Source: Robiginitomaculum sp. (GTDB lineage Bacteria > Pseudomonadota > Alphaproteobacteria > Caulobacterales > Maricaulaceae). Taken from it: a stretch of 64,000 nt of DNA. Of this stretch, positions 37,806-48,082 are shown piece after piece. The notes below the pieces were generated by a model. That model was not told the DNA's origin and did no database searches. It saw nothing but the letters and a program-made list of their open reading frames with translations. Numbering within the stretch: position 1 is the stretch's first letter; the number at the start of each line of letters is the position of its first letter. A program made the position numbers and the translations under genes. The DNA lies in NCBI GenBank assembly GCA_002733805.1, contig NVXG01000029.1, forward strand, positions 55,499 to 119,498. Direction: 5' to 3'.

Positions 37806-38180
37806 ATGGCTGATTTGTATTTTACCGAGGAACACGAATGGTTGCTGGTCGATGGGAACAGCGCCAAGATCGGCATTACCGCCTATGCGGCCGAACAATT
37901 GGGTGACATTGTTTTTGTGGAACTGCCCGATGCGGGTCGGACTGTAAAACCACAGGATGAAGTGGCGGTGGTTGAATCCGTGAAAACCGCCAGCGAAATT
38001 TTGGCACCAGTTAGCGGCGAGATCACTGGCAATAATGGCGCATTGGATGATGCTCCGGAAACGGTAAATGATGATGCCATGGGGCAGGGTTGGTTTTTTA
38101 CCATGAAGCTCTCCAACAAAGACGAGCTGTCCGCCCTGATGGATCAGGCGGCTTATGACGCGTTTGTAAAAGAGCTGTAA
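37806..38180 (+). CDS. gcvH: Glycine cleavage system H protein
   Basis: The lipoyl carrier that shuttles the aminomethyl group between GcvP, GcvT and the L protein. The lipoylation Lys is residue 60 in [11 protein letters not shown]. The start motif [13 protein letters not shown] and the C-terminal [12 protein letters not shown] are typical. 124 residues, starting 3 bases after gcvT. Confidence 0.97.
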   Translation: MADLYFTEEHEWLLVDGNSAKIGITAYAAEQLGDIVFVELPDAGRTVKPQDEVAVVESVKTASEILAPVSGEITGNNGALDDAPETVNDDAMGQGWFFTMKLSNKDELSALMDQAAYDAFVKEL

Positions 38181-38209
38181 TCATACCATCAGGATTTGAG
38201 AGAACTCAC

Positions 38210-39559
38210 ATGCGGTATTTACCCTTATCCGATCTAGATCGAACCCACATGTTATCGCGAATCGGTGTGCAGAACATCGACGAGTTGTTTGGAGATATTC
38301 CAAGCGCAGCACGGTTGCCTGATGGGCTGGATGACCTACCGGATCACGCTAGCGAGCAAGCGGTAGAACGCCATTTGAACCAATTGTCCGGGCAAAACCT
38401 GAATGCCGGGCAAGCTCCATTTTTTTGCGGGGGTGGAGCCTATCGCCACCATGTACCGGCCAGCGTAGACCATCTGATCCAACGCTCTGAGTTTTTGACT
38501 TCCTATACACCGTATCAGCCGGAAATCGCCCAAGGCACCTTGCAAACCCTGTTTGAGTTTCAAACCCAGGTGGCCCAAATCACCGGCATGGGCGTGGCCA
38601 ATGCCTCGATGTATGACGGCTCGACAGCCACGGCAGAAGCAGTGCTGATGGCGGCGCGCATCACCCGGCGGCAGGGCTGTATCTTGGCGCCGGGACTACA
38701 CCCGCACTATGGTGAGGTGACCCGGACGCTGACCCAAACGCAGGGCATCCAAATGCGGACCATGGCACCGGCCATCAATCAGGATCATCAAATTGCCGAC
38801 CTGGTCACGGCCGATACCGCTTGCATTGTTGTGCAATCCCCCAATGTATTTGGGCAGGTAGTTGACCTGGCCCCCTTGGCCGAAGCAGCCCATGCAGCCG
38901 GTGCGTTGCTGATTGCGGTATGTACGGAAGTTGTCTCGCTGGGCCTGCTGAAATCACCCGGTGAAATGGGCGCCGATATTGTAGCTGCCGAAGGCCAGTC
39001 CATTGGTAATGCACTTAGTTTTGGCGGACCTTATGTGGGCTTGCTGGCTTGCCGGGATGATCGAAAGTTTATTCGCCAAGCACCGGGCCGTTTTGCCGGA
39101 CAGACGGTGGATGCCAATGGCGATCGTGGGTTTGTGCTGACCCTGTCAACGCGCGAGCAGCATATCCGGCGTGAAAAAGCCACTTCGAACATTTGTACCA
39201 ATTCTGGCCTGTGTACCTTGGCCTTTTCTATTCATCTGGCTTTGCTGGGGGAGCGCGGGTTTCGGCACTTGGCCGCATTGAACCATCAAAAGGCCTGTGC
39301 CTTGGCCGATCAACTGGCCAGAGTCAGCGGCGTTGAATTGTTAAACCAGAGATTTTTCAATGAGTTCACTCTCCGTCTGCCCAAACCAGCCACGCAAGTA
39401 GTTGAGGCGCTTGCGACACGGGGCGTGTTGGGCGGTATTCCGGCAGCCCGGATATTTGGTCCCGGTCCATTGGATGATTTGTTGATTGTCGCGGCAACCG
39501 AAACCAATACGGATGAAGACATGGCTGAATTTACCAAAGTTTTGGCGGAGGTACTGTAA
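38210..39559 (+). CDS. gcvPA: Glycine dehydrogenase (decarboxylating) subunit 1
   Basis: The alpha subunit of the split P protein, which decarboxylates glycine with PLP and passes the aminomethyl group to GcvH. The family start is [20 protein letters not shown]. The [37 protein letters not shown] and [19 protein letters not shown] blocks are diagnostic. The A subunit lacks the PLP lysine, which lies in gcvPB. 449 residues; its stop overlaps the gcvPB ATG. Confidence 0.95.
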   Translation: MRYLPLSDLDRTHMLSRIGVQNIDELFGDIPSAARLPDGLDDLPDHASEQAVERHLNQLSGQNLNAGQAPFFCGGGAYRHHVPASVDHLIQRSEFLTSYTPYQPEIAQGTLQTLFEFQTQVAQITGMGVANASMYDGSTATAEAVLMAARITRRQGCILAPGLHPHYGEVTRTLTQTQGIQMRTMAPAINQDHQIADLVTADTACIVVQSPNVFGQVVDLAPLAEAAHAAGALLIAVCTEVVSLGLLKSPGEMGADIVAAEGQSIGNALSFGGPYVGLLACRDDRKFIRQAPGRFAGQTVDANGDRGFVLTLSTREQHIRREKATSNICTNSGLCTLAFSIHLALLGERGFRHLAALNHQKACALADQLARVSGVELLNQRFFNEFTLRLPKPATQVVEALATRGVLGGIPAARIFGPGPLDDLLIVAATETNTDEDMAEFTKVLAEVL

Positions 39560-41103
39560 TGGCTGTTCACACCCAAGACCGTGCGACGCGCCCCGCCGCA
39601 ACTGATGGCACCCAGCGCCTGTCCCCAGCTTTGTTGCAAGATGAAGGCCTATTGTTTGAGATTGGCGAGACAAGCAAATGCGGCGTTGATCTCGAAGCCT
39701 TACGCGAACAACCCAACCGATTGGGCGATCTAGCCCGGACCAGCAGCACCGGCTTGGCGGGTCTAAGCGAACCAGAAACCTTGCGTCATTATGTGCGATT
39801 GTCGCAGCGTAATTATGCCATTGATCTGGGCCTGTACCCTTTGGGGTCGTGCACCATGAAGCATAATCCGCGTTTGAACGAAAAAATGGCCCGCTTGCCC
39901 GGCTTTGCCGACCTGCACCCATTACAGCCTGTATCGACCGTACAGGGCGCGCTGGGCCTGATGGATGAGCTGTCGCACTGGTTGTTGCAGATCACAGGAA
40001 TGGACGTGGTGGCCTTGTCGCCCAAAGCGGGCGCACAGGGCGAAATGTGCGGCATGCTGTGCATTCGCGCAGCCATCGAAGCCAAGGGTGAACTGGCCAG
40101 CCGCAACCGCGTGCTGGTGCCCGAGAGCGCCCACGGGACCAATCCGGCGACCGCTGCGGCATGTGGATTTGTGATCGACCAAATTCCAGCCAATGCGGAG
40201 GGCCGGGTCGACATGGATGCATTTGAGCAAAAACTAGGACCAGACGTGGCGGCGATCATGCTGACCAACCCGAACACTTGCGGATTGTTTGAGCCAGATA
40301 TCAAGCGCATTGCCGATCTCATTCATCAACACGGCGGTTATTTTTATTGTGACGGGGCCAATTTGAACGCGATCATGGGCAAATGCCGGGTGCGGGATCT
40401 GGGCGTTGACGCGATGCATATCAATTTGCACAAAACCTTCTCGACCCCGCATGGTGGCGGCGGACCGGGGGCTGGCCCGACGGTTTTATCCAGTCGCTTG
40501 GCGCGATTTGCGCCCTTGCCATTTGTTACTCATGAACCCGGCTCTTCCTTTGGTTTGGTCGAGCAGGGCGAGCAAGACGGCGCGGCAGATGCGTTTGGGC
40601 GCATGTGTGCCTTTCATGGTCAGATGGGCATGTTTGTGCGGGCCTTGGCCTATATGATGAGCCATGGCGGCGATGGATTGCGCCAAGTGTCCGAGGATGC
40701 GGTGTTAAATGCCAATTATCTGTTGGCCCGCCTGAAAGACGTATTCAGCCCAGCCTTTACTGGCACCTGCATGCACGAAGCCTTGTTTGATGACAGTTTT
40801 TTGGAGGGTACTGGTGTCTCCACGCTGGATTTCTCAAAAGCGCTGATTGACGAAGGCTATCATCCGATGACCATGTATTTCCCGCTCGTGGTGCATGGTG
40901 CTATGTTGGTGGAACCAACAGAAACCGAATCCTTGCAATCTTTGGATCAGTTTGCCGATGCGATGCTGTCATTGGCTCAAGCGGCAAAGGATCAGGAACA
41001 CGATCGTTTCACCCAAGCACCAAGAACCGCACCTTCTTTGCGCCTTGATGAAACCCAGGCTGCCCGGCACCCGATTTTGCGCTGGACGGCAGATGTGGAC
41101 TGA
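39559..41103 (+). CDS. gcvPB: Glycine dehydrogenase (decarboxylating) subunit 2
   Basis: The beta subunit of the split P protein and the PLP-binding one. The Schiff-base Lys (about residue 292) is in HINLHKTFSTPHGGGGPGAG. Other conserved blocks are YPLGSCTMKHNPRLNEK, QPVSTVQGALGLMDELSHWL and PESAHGTNPATAAACGF. 514 residues, with the start overlapping the gcvPA stop (TAATG). The split form is usual in this group of alphaproteobacteria; the L protein is not in the window. Confidence 0.96.
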   Translation: MAVHTQDRATRPAATDGTQRLSPALLQDEGLLFEIGETSKCGVDLEALREQPNRLGDLARTSSTGLAGLSEPETLRHYVRLSQRNYAIDLGLYPLGSCTMKHNPRLNEKMARLPGFADLHPLQPVSTVQGALGLMDELSHWLLQITGMDVVALSPKAGAQGEMCGMLCIRAAIEAKGELASRNRVLVPESAHGTNPATAAACGFVIDQIPANAEGRVDMDAFEQKLGPDVAAIMLTNPNTCGLFEPDIKRIADLIHQHGGYFYCDGANLNAIMGKCRVRDLGVDAMHINLHKTFSTPHGGGGPGAGPTVLSSRLARFAPLPFVTHEPGSSFGLVEQGEQDGAADAFGRMCAFHGQMGMFVRALAYMMSHGGDGLRQVSEDAVLNANYLLARLKDVFSPAFTGTCMHEALFDDSFLEGTGVSTLDFSKALIDEGYHPMTMYFPLVVHGAMLVEPTETESLQSLDQFADAMLSLAQAAKDQEHDRFTQAPRTAPSLRLDETQAARHPILRWTADVD

Positions 41104-41175
41104 GCACAGCCTCACAGGCAAGTGACTTGAAATTGACCCGAATTGACTTATCTTTAGCGGGTCGGGGGGGGGCGA

Positions 41176-41469
41176 ATGAGGAAGACCAATATGCGACGCC
41201 CGAAATTCGGATTGTCAAAGAAAAACAGTCGGCGCTTAAAGGCAGCCGGCGGAATTGGCTTGATCGTCGTGGGCATTCCGTTGATCCCGTTTCCGATCCC
41301 GATTGGCGGCATTGTAACGGTGACCGGCCTTGTGGTTTTGACTAATAATTCAGACGCGGCAAAGCGCGGAATGGAAAAACTAAAAGAACGGTATCCAGAG
41401 GCACCCCGACAATACCGCAAGTTCAGCCGCAAAATGCGTGACTTCAAACCGTTCAAACGCAATCGTTGA
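41176..41469 (+). CDS. Small membrane protein, unknown function
   Basis: A 97-residue basic protein with one or two hydrophobic stretches (AAGGIGLIVVGIPLIPFPIP and GGIVTVTGLVVLT) and a Lys/Arg-rich tail (RKFSRKMRDFKPFKRNR). It may belong to the small PGPGW-like transmembrane group, but the characteristic motif is not clear. The ATG at 41176 follows a run of G; ATG 41191 with GAGGAA upstream is a credible alternative. It follows gcvPB and may end that transcript. Confidence 0.65.
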   Translation: MRKTNMRRPKFGLSKKNSRRLKAAGGIGLIVVGIPLIPFPIPIGGIVTVTGLVVLTNNSDAAKRGMEKLKERYPEAPRQYRKFSRKMRDFKPFKRNR

Positions 41470-41591
41470 GTAGAGCTTTGTTGTAAAATAAAATTTCTAA
41501 ACTGGGGATCGACGGAAATGAACCATTTTGTCGCATAGGCTGATCCACCAGCAAGTCCTAGAATTACCACATCAATTATTGGAGGAAATTC

Positions 41592-41828
41592 ATGTCTCAC
41601 GTACAGCACGAGCTGGTTCAAAAGTTCCCTGAAAAAAAGGAACAAATTCACAATCTAAAAATGAACGATTCGCATTTTGCTAGATTATTTGATGAGTATC
41701 ACGAGTTAAACCGGCGCGTACACCGCATCGAATCCCGCGGTACGGATCGCAGCGATGAAACGATGGAAGATATCAAAAAACAAAGAATAATATTGTTGGA
41801 TGAACTCATCAACATACTAGAGAAATAG
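41592..41828 (+). CDS. YdcH-family (DUF465) protein
   Basis: A 78-residue helical protein of the YdcH/DUF465 family, of unknown function. The family signature is in the central part: FARLFDEYHELNRRVHRIES, then DETMEDIKKQRIILLDELIN. A strong Shine-Dalgarno (GGAGG) precedes the ATG. It is convergent with the ATP synthase operon; a small AACCGG/CCGGTT hairpin follows the stop. Confidence 0.9.
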   Translation: MSHVQHELVQKFPEKKEQIHNLKMNDSHFARLFDEYHELNRRVHRIESRGTDRSDETMEDIKKQRIILLDELINILEK

Positions 41829-41875
41829 CAGTAACCGGATTCCCGGTTCATTGATTTCGCAGATCAGGTCGCTTT

Positions 41876-42379
41876 TTACAGGCTGGATGACATTTCTTTG
41901 ATGCCATCATCAATCAGCTTGGATTTGGCGGCCTTTGATGTGGACGTATCCAACGCAATCTCGGCCGCTTTTACGGCTAGATCAATGGCCTTTTCCCGGA
42001 CCATGGTTTCGGCTTGGGCTTCGGCTTGGGCAATGCGTCGTTCCGCTGCTTCTGCCCGTCGTTCCAGTTGCTCACCCAGTTTTTCACGCATTTCGGTTGC
42101 GTAAAGTTGAGCTTCTTTTTTGGCTTGGGCGATAATTTCTTCAGCTTCGTTTTCGGCGGCGCGCTGTTTGCGGGTGTAAGAGGCCAGTAATTCCTGGGCT
42201 TCTTCGCGCAAACGGCGAGCTTGATCCAGCTCATCGCGAATTTTGGTAGCCCGGTCGTCCAAAGAACCAGTTATGGTGGCTGGAACTTTGAGGTACACGA
42301 TCATGCCCGCGAACGCGATCAAGGCAAGCGCCACCCACATAACTGGGTCGCCAAAATTAAAAAGCCAACTGAAATCCAT
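41876..42379 (-). CDS. atpF: ATP synthase F0 subunit b
   Basis: Peripheral stalk subunit. One N-terminal helix (VMWVALALIAFAGMIVYL) is followed by a long charged helix (RATKIRDELDQARRLREEAQ) typical of b. 167 residues. It is the last gene of the F0 operon and follows the b' gene by 15 bases. Alphaproteobacteria usually carry both b and b'. Confidence 0.92.
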   Translation of the reverse strand: MDFSWLFNFGDPVMWVALALIAFAGMIVYLKVPATITGSLDDRATKIRDELDQARRLREEAQELLASYTRKQRAAENEAEEIIAQAKKEAQLYATEMREKLGEQLERRAEAAERRIAQAEAQAETMVREKAIDLAVKAAEIALDTSTSKAAKSKLIDDGIKEMSSSL

Positions 42380-42394
42380 TTGCTTGCTCTCTTA

Positions 42395-43006
42395 TCAGGC
42401 CGATGCCGACTGTACGGCTTTGCGAATTTGCGCCGCGTTGGGGGCAATTCCGCCCAGTTTGGCAACGATCAGCCCCGTGGCAGAGATCGCAACCTCTTCC
42501 ACATGGGACAATGCTTTGTCAGTCGCCGCGCGGATTTTCACTTCCGCTTCTGCTGCTTTTTTACTGAACCGGGCCTCGGCTTGATCCATTTCTGCAGAAA
42601 CTTCAGCGTCGAGTTTTGCGCGATTTTCTGCCGCAATGGCGTGGGCTTTGGCTTTTGAATCTGCCAATGCAGTTTCATAAGCTTGTTCAGCGATTTCAGC
42701 ATCTGACTTCATACGGGCGGCCTGATCAAGATCCGCTGCCACCCGGTCATTGCGTTCTTCAATTGTCGAGGCGAGGCGAGGAAGGATGATTTTCCACAGA
42801 ACCAGAAACAACAAACCAAATGACAGAACCAGCCAGAAAATATGTGGGCTGGCATAGGTCATATCAAACGGTGAATATGACGGTGCCTCGCCGTGACCAC
42901 CGCCATGCTCGGCAACGGTCCCAGTTTGCAACTCGCCATGCGCCGCATCATTCGGTGCGGTGGTTTCTTCACCGTGTTCAGGTGCTGGATCGTTCATCAG
43001 GATCAT
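42395..43006 (-). CDS. ATP synthase F0 subunit b'
   Basis: The second peripheral-stalk subunit. A His/Glu-rich cytoplasmic N-terminus (about residues 1-45) precedes a hydrophobic helix (IFWLVLSFGLLFLVLWKIIL) and a long Ala/Glu coiled coil (AQAARMKSDAEIAEQAYETA region). The start is uncertain among ATGs at 43024, 43006 and 42997; 43006 with GGAAACGAG upstream is preferred (203 residues). The extended N-terminus is common in alphaproteobacterial b'. Confidence 0.9.
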   Translation of the reverse strand: MILMNDPAPEHGEETTAPNDAAHGELQTGTVAEHGGGHGEAPSYSPFDMTYASPHIFWLVLSFGLLFLVLWKIILPRLASTIEERNDRVAADLDQAARMKSDAEIAEQAYETALADSKAKAHAIAAENRAKLDAEVSAEMDQAEARFSKKAAEAEVKIRAATDKALSHVEEVAISATGLIVAKLGGIAPNAAQIRKAVQSASA

Positions 43007-43069
43007 CTCGTTTCCAAACTTCATCAAGACATCAAGGCGAAGCATAGGCCACGCCTTGGTCTTTGTCGT

Positions 43070-43294
43070 TTAGCCAAACAGAATCATGAAAGCTATAACA
43101 AGCGAGAAAATGCCAAACGCTTCGGCCATGGCAAAGCCAAAGATCAGATTGCCGAACTGCTTGCTGGCGGCTGAAGGATTACGCAATGCGCCGGTCAAAA
43201 AGTTACCGAACACAATACCAACACCGATGGCTGCGCCACCCATACCGAGACAGGCTAGGCCGGCACCGATCATTCTTGCTGCTTCTACGTCCAT
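43070..43294 (-). CDS. atpE: ATP synthase F0 subunit c
   Basis: The ring-forming proteolipid. Two helices form a hairpin with the loop ALRNPSAA. The proton-carrying Glu is residue 58 in [15 protein letters not shown]. 74 residues, normal for the family. The pattern GxGxGxG in the first helix ([13 protein letters not shown]) is conserved. Confidence 0.96.
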   Translation of the reverse strand: MDVEAARMIGAGLACLGMGGAAIGVGIVFGNFLTGALRNPSAASKQFGNLIFGFAMAEAFGIFSLVIAFMILFG

Positions 43295-43339
43295 TTTAGA
43301 TACTCCTTTGGAAAGTTAGGTTGAAATGCCAAGTGCGGA

Positions 43340-44098
43340 TCAGTGTCCGGGGTGCAGGGCATCATTAAGATAAATGCAGGTCAGGATCGCAAAAACATAA
43401 GCCTGCAAAAATGCGACTAGGAATTCCAGCGCCAGAATGGCCACTGAAAATACAAAAGGTCCGATCGCGCCAACCGAAGCCAGCCCGCTCATCCCGCCAA
43501 TGGTGATCACAAACCCGGCGAACACCTTCAAAACCGTATGACCACCCAGCATATTGGCGAACAGCCGTAAGGAGTGGCTCAACGGCCGGGAGAAAAATGA
43601 CATCAGTTCAATCAGAACGATGAAGGGCAGAATAATTTTCGGCACGCCCGGCGGTACAAACAGTTTCAGAAATTTGAAGCCGTTTTTGTAAAACCCATAT
43701 CCGATCACGGTAGCGAACACCGTCAACGCCAAAGTGGCGGTGACCACCACTTGCGAGGTAACGGTAAAAAACCCTGGCACCATGCCCAGCATGTTGGTGG
43801 CCAGCACAAAGATGAAAAGGGAAAAGACAAATGGGAAAAACCGCAGACCATCTGACCCCGCTGTTGAGCGGATCATGTCGGCAATAAATTCGTAGGTGAT
43901 TTCGGCAATGGATTGTCCACGCCCGGGGATCAATGCCCGCTTGCTGGTGGCCAAGAGCAACAATGCAATGGCAATGCCCACCGCAGACCACATGGCGATC
44001 ACCACATTGGTAATAGAAATATCAATTGGACCAGCGTGGATGCTGGCGACAACATTCACCTGAAACTGGTGCATCGGGTCCATTGAAGCGAGTGCCAT
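43340..44098 (-). CDS. atpB: ATP synthase F0 subunit a
   Basis: The stator subunit that forms the proton half-channels with the c ring. The essential Arg lies in RPLSHSLRLFANMLGGH. Other conserved parts are GLRFFPFVFSLFIFVLATNM and EFLVAFLQAYVFAILTCIYL. The ATG at 44098 has GGAGAGG upstream (252 residues); an ATG at 44113 abuts the atpI stop. The start of the protein is otherwise not resolved. Confidence 0.95.
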   Translation of the reverse strand: MALASMDPMHQFQVNVVASIHAGPIDISITNVVIAMWSAVGIAIALLLLATSKRALIPGRGQSIAEITYEFIADMIRSTAGSDGLRFFPFVFSLFIFVLATNMLGMVPGFFTVTSQVVVTATLALTVFATVIGYGFYKNGFKFLKLFVPPGVPKIILPFIVLIELMSFFSRPLSHSLRLFANMLGGHTVLKVFAGFVITIGGMSGLASVGAIGPFVFSVAILALEFLVAFLQAYVFAILTCIYLNDALHPGH

Positions 44099-44113
44099 AT
44101 CCGGCCTCTCCAT

Positions 44114-44482
44114 TCAGCTTTCGTCGTCAGCCGAATTGCCGGGATCATTCCCGAGCGCATCCGCGTCCAGTTCCGCTCTTTTTGCTGACCGAACCGCACT
44201 GAGCAATCCGCTGGCAAAACCAAGCAACATAAAGAAAATCAAGCCAAACGGGGCAGTGCCAAACAGCCGGTCTACAAACCAGCCCAACAACGCCCCAGCC
44301 AACACACCAGAAACAAATTCCAAACCATGTCGAAGTCCTGAAGAGGAGGGTGGCGCAGACTGTTCGGGGGTGTCCCCAATGCGAGAGCGCTGGGCTTTTC
44401 GCAGTCTTGCTTCAAACTCTTTCAGATCGTCCGGTATGGTCGCCTCTGGTCTGTGATTTTCAAACTTGAACCTCAAGATCAA
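44114..44482 (-). CDS. atpI: ATP synthase protein I (AtpI/AtpZ-like)
   Basis: A 122-residue membrane protein with two helices (GLEFVSGVLAGALLGWFVDR and GLIFFMLLGFASGLLSAV), a charged N-terminus and an acidic tail. This is the AtpI-type assembly factor that begins F0 operons. The stop is next to the atpB gene. A sigma-70-like promoter lies 44 bp upstream (44526-44554). Confidence 0.88.
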   Translation of the reverse strand: MILRFKFENHRPEATIPDDLKEFEARLRKAQRSRIGDTPEQSAPPSSSGLRHGLEFVSGVLAGALLGWFVDRLFGTAPFGLIFFMLLGFASGLLSAVRSAKRAELDADALGNDPGNSADDES

Positions 44483-44525
44483 AAATCGCTATCATCTACC
44501 TGCCAATTTCCAGTCAGGCGCGCGC

Positions 44526-44554
44526 AATCTATCCGCGCCACTTGAGCAAGTCAA
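44526..44554 (-). promoter_or_regulatory. Candidate sigma-70-type promoter of the atpIBEF'F operon
   Basis: On the minus strand, TTGACT (44549-44554) and TAGATT (44526-44531) are separated by 17 bases, the optimal spacing. The -10 element lies about 44 bp before the atpI start. It is the best promoter match seen in this gap; there is no experimental support. Confidence 0.5.
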
Positions 44555-44620
44555 GCAACATTGCGTACGTGTTAATTGTTTGAAAATAAACAATAAAAGT
44601 TGTTTTTGGCTTGATCTAGC

Positions 44621-47600
44621 TTATTCTGCGGCAATCAGCCCTTCGGCGAGCTGTAAGTCAACGGAAACTAGTTGTGAAACACCACGTTCCGCCATGGTGA
44701 CACCGTATAGCCGATCGACCCGCGACATGGTCAGTGGATTGTGGGTAATGACAATGAACCGGGTTTGGGTACGGCTGCGCATTTCGTCGAGCATGGCGCA
44801 GAACCGTTCCACATTGGCATCATCCAATGGAGCATCAACCTCATCGAGTACACAAACCGGAGCTGGGTTTGACAAAAATACCGCAAAGATCAACGCCATG
44901 GCAGTCAGGGCTTGCTCGCCGCCGGACATCAAACTCATCGTGCCCATTTTCTTGCCAGGTGGGCAGGCATAAATCTCCAATCCAGCTTCCAACGGATCGT
45001 CTGACTCGGTCAAGCGAAGTTCGGCTTCACCTCCGCCAAACAGTGTTAGAAACAAGGACTTGAAGTGATTGTTGATGGTTTCAAAGGCATTGAGCAGGCG
45101 CTCCCGACCTTCGTGGTTGAGGCTATCTACACCGGTTCGTAATTTGGAAATTGCCGTGGTTATTTCATCGCGATCGGCCTGCATGGTGTCTAATCTGGTG
45201 GCCAGTTCTTCGGCTTGTTCTTCGGCTTGTAAATTCACCCCGCCGATATTGTCGCGCTCGATCCGTAACTTGTGCAGACGGGTATCCGCCTCTTGTGCAT
45301 CGCTCGGAATTTTACGTAATCCGGTCTCGGAATCAGCCAGTTCTTCTGGTTCACATCCCAGAGCTTCTTGAATGCTTCGGGTGATCTCGGCCAGTTTTTC
45401 AGCGGCACTTTCCAACCGGGCGGTCAAGGCGGCTTTGTGTTCTCTGGCGTCGGAAGCCGCTGATTCTGCGGCGCGGGTTGCATCGCGGGTCTCTCGTAAA
45501 TTCGAATCAGCTTCGGCCAAAGCATCCGAGGCGCTGGACTGCCGCTTCTCGGCAATTTCACATTCATCGAAGATTTGGCGGCGCCGTTGCTCGATTTCAT
45601 CCGGTGCGGCCAGCGCTTTTTGCAGCCGATCTTTGGTCTCGGTTTCGCGGGTGCTCAAGGCATCAAACCGCTCGTTTGATCCTTCGGCGCGTTTTTGCCA
45701 GCTTTGCATGTCACTTTCAATGACCACAAGCCGGGCGGCGCGACTTTCGTTTTCACGCTGTACGGCACGAAAACTGGCTTCGGCTTCAGCGCTTAGCGTT
45801 CGAGCTTGGTCGCGTTGTTGGCGAGCCGTTTCCAACTCTTGTACATACGCTTGACTGGTTTCATCTGGCACGTTGAGCGAGGCGATTTCGGCAGCCTCAA
45901 GCTCCAGTTGCGCGACGCGCAACTCATCAGCCCAATGCTCCAGTTTTTGGATATTGGCCTCGGCTTGTGCTTTGCGCTGCATGTCACTGTGCAGCAATCC
46001 CTGATGCGTTTGTTCCGCTTGGCGGGCCAGTTGTTCAAGGTCTGGCATTTGTTTGCGGGCTGTTTTAAGCAGCTCAGCTTGCTCGGTGCGTTTTTGTTTG
46101 GCCGACAGCCATATGTCTCGTGCCTTCTCAGTTTTTGCGATGGTCTCTTCGCGTAACGGCCCAAGCGCACCCAGGCGATTTTTCTGCTCGAGATGAAGCG
46201 CGGCGGCAGAGGGCGCATCCGGGCTGATTTGCAATCCATCCCAGCGCCACAATTGGCCTTCGCCGCTGACCAGACGCTGGCCGGGTAGCAATTCACCAGC
46301 CAATTGATTGCCGGTTTGCTCATCAACCACACCAATTTGCGATAAACGGGCCTGCAGCTCTTTCGGAGCCGTTACCAGCTTGCTTAACGGGTCCGCTCCG
46401 GCTGGTAATTGTTGTTTTGGCAAACGAGCTTGATCCCAGTGACTGGGGGCTGCCGTGTCGGTGCTGGCTTGTAAATCGTCGCCCAAAGCTACGGCCAGTG
46501 CCCGCTCAAAGCCGGGTTGCACTTTTAAATCATCCGATATGGGGGCCCAATCGCCGGTTGCGGAGATCGCAATCGCGTTTTGCAATCCGGCCATTTCGGC
46601 CGCCAATTCATCTCGTTCCCGGCGCAAGTCATCAAATAACCGGCGATGGGATTGAACTTCATCATCCAGTTTGACCAGCGTTTGTTCGTGATCACTGATC
46701 ACTGTGCGCTGTGCGATTACGATTTCAGCGGCAGCGGTCTTTTCTTGCTCGGATGTTTCAGTGTCTGCCAATAATTGCGGATCAGCCTGTAATGCCTCGG
46801 TTACTTCCTCGGCACGGCCTAATTCGGTGCGAAACCGTTCGCAGCGTGCTTTGGCGGTGGAGAGCAAGTTCTGTGCATTGGCAATTAGTGCTTGGCGTTC
46901 GGCTTGGGCGACCGACAATTCCTCGAACCGGGCTTCGGTCAGATCACGTTCCTGTTCGGCTTGGCGCGCAGTTGCGGCCAAAGCCTCGCTTTGGGCCTGA
47001 TCATCGGAATTGCTTAAGGCAAGAATGCCTTCTTTTTCGACTTCCAGTCGAGCAATGGATTGGGTGGCATCGCTGGACAAATTGGTTTCGTGTAGCAAAT
47101 CCCGGGCGATTTCCTGCAAACGGTGCTCCAGTGCCGCGCGCCGTGCTTTGGCATCGCGCTCGTCGCGCTCTACCGATTCTCTGGCCGCAGACAACCGGGC
47201 GACCAGCGCCTGAGCGATCGCTTGTTCGCGGCGCAGTTCGTCCATGCCGTCATTGGCCAATTCTGCGGCGACCAGCGCCCGCGCGGCAATGCCAGCCAGT
47301 TCGCCGGACTTTTGCGCCAATTCGTCCAATTCAGCTTGTGTGCTTTGCATGGCCGCTTTGGCTTCCGTCCAGCGCAACAAAGCCGCAAATGATTCCAAGG
47401 CCCGAATTTCGGTGGCCAGATTGCGATAGCGACTGGCCACGCGGACTTGCTTTTTTAGTTGCTGGTATTGGGATTCAATTTCTTCGCCAATATCATCTAG
47501 CCGGGATAAATTGGTCTCGGCCGCACGTAAGCGTAATTCGGCTTCATGTCTACGTGTATGCAGACCGGAAATCCCGGCCGCTTCTTCCAACACCCGCCGC

Positions 47601-48079
47601 CGGTTTTGTGGCTTGGCGGCGATCAGTTCATTGATCTGTCCTTGACGAACCAGTGCCGGGGAATTTGCGCCGGTCGAGGCATCGGCAAACAGCAATTGTA
47701 CGTCCTTGGCTCGACAGGATTTGCCATTGATGTGATAGCTCGACCCGGCCCCGCGATTGATCCGCCGGGATATTTCTAGAACATCCGAGTCATTGAATTG
47801 CGAGGGAGCCGAGCGATCGGAATTGTCGATGGTCAGGACAACATCAGCGTGATTGCGGGCCGGCCGTTGACCGGTCCCCGAGAAAATCACGTCATCCATT
47901 GCTCCGGCGCGCATCGCTTTGGCCGAGTTAGCTCCCATGACCCAGCGCAAGGCTTCGAGCAGGTTAGATTTTCCGCAACCATTGGGGCCAACCACGCCAG
48001 TGACCCCGACCTCGATCTGAAATTCGGATGGATCGACAAAGGATTTAAATCCAGCAATTTTCAACGAGGTAAATTGCAC
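44621..48079 (-). CDS. smc: Chromosome segregation protein SMC
   Basis: The condensin ATPase that compacts and segregates the chromosome. Walker A (GPNGCGKSN) is at residues 31-39, and the long coiled coils surround a hinge in the middle. The ABC signature (LMSGGEQALTAMALIFAVFL) and Walker B (PVCVLDEVDAPLDDANVERF) are near the C-terminus. 1152 residues is normal. It is the last gene of dciA-dsbA-smc, a conserved arrangement in alphaproteobacteria. Long antisense frames inside it are shadows. Confidence 0.97.
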   Translation of the reverse strand: MQFTSLKIAGFKSFVDPSEFQIEVGVTGVVGPNGCGKSNLLEALRWVMGANSAKAMRAGAMDDVIFSGTGQRPARNHADVVLTIDNSDRSAPSQFNDSDVLEISRRINRGAGSSYHINGKSCRAKDVQLLFADASTGANSPALVRQGQINELIAAKPQNRRRVLEEAAGISGLHTRRHEAELRLRAAETNLSRLDDIGEEIESQYQQLKKQVRVASRYRNLATEIRALESFAALLRWTEAKAAMQSTQAELDELAQKSGELAGIAARALVAAELANDGMDELRREQAIAQALVARLSAARESVERDERDAKARRAALEHRLQEIARDLLHETNLSSDATQSIARLEVEKEGILALSNSDDQAQSEALAATARQAEQERDLTEARFEELSVAQAERQALIANAQNLLSTAKARCERFRTELGRAEEVTEALQADPQLLADTETSEQEKTAAAEIVIAQRTVISDHEQTLVKLDDEVQSHRRLFDDLRRERDELAAEMAGLQNAIAISATGDWAPISDDLKVQPGFERALAVALGDDLQASTDTAAPSHWDQARLPKQQLPAGADPLSKLVTAPKELQARLSQIGVVDEQTGNQLAGELLPGQRLVSGEGQLWRWDGLQISPDAPSAAALHLEQKNRLGALGPLREETIAKTEKARDIWLSAKQKRTEQAELLKTARKQMPDLEQLARQAEQTHQGLLHSDMQRKAQAEANIQKLEHWADELRVAQLELEAAEIASLNVPDETSQAYVQELETARQQRDQARTLSAEAEASFRAVQRENESRAARLVVIESDMQSWQKRAEGSNERFDALSTRETETKDRLQKALAAPDEIEQRRRQIFDECEIAEKRQSSASDALAEADSNLRETRDATRAAESAASDAREHKAALTARLESAAEKLAEITRSIQEALGCEPEELADSETGLRKIPSDAQEADTRLHKLRIERDNIGGVNLQAEEQAEELATRLDTMQADRDEITTAISKLRTGVDSLNHEGRERLLNAFETINNHFKSLFLTLFGGGEAELRLTESDDPLEAGLEIYACPPGKKMGTMSLMSGGEQALTAMALIFAVFLSNPAPVCVLDEVDAPLDDANVERFCAMLDEMRSRTQTRFIVITHNPLTMSRVDRLYGVTMAERGVSQLVSVDLQLAEGLIAAE

Positions 48080-48082
48080 GAA

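Noticed and set aside
46711..47634. 307-codon plus-strand frame antisense to smc
   Set aside because: It is a Arg/Pro/Leu-rich shadow of the smc coiled coil, which has full motifs on the minus strand.
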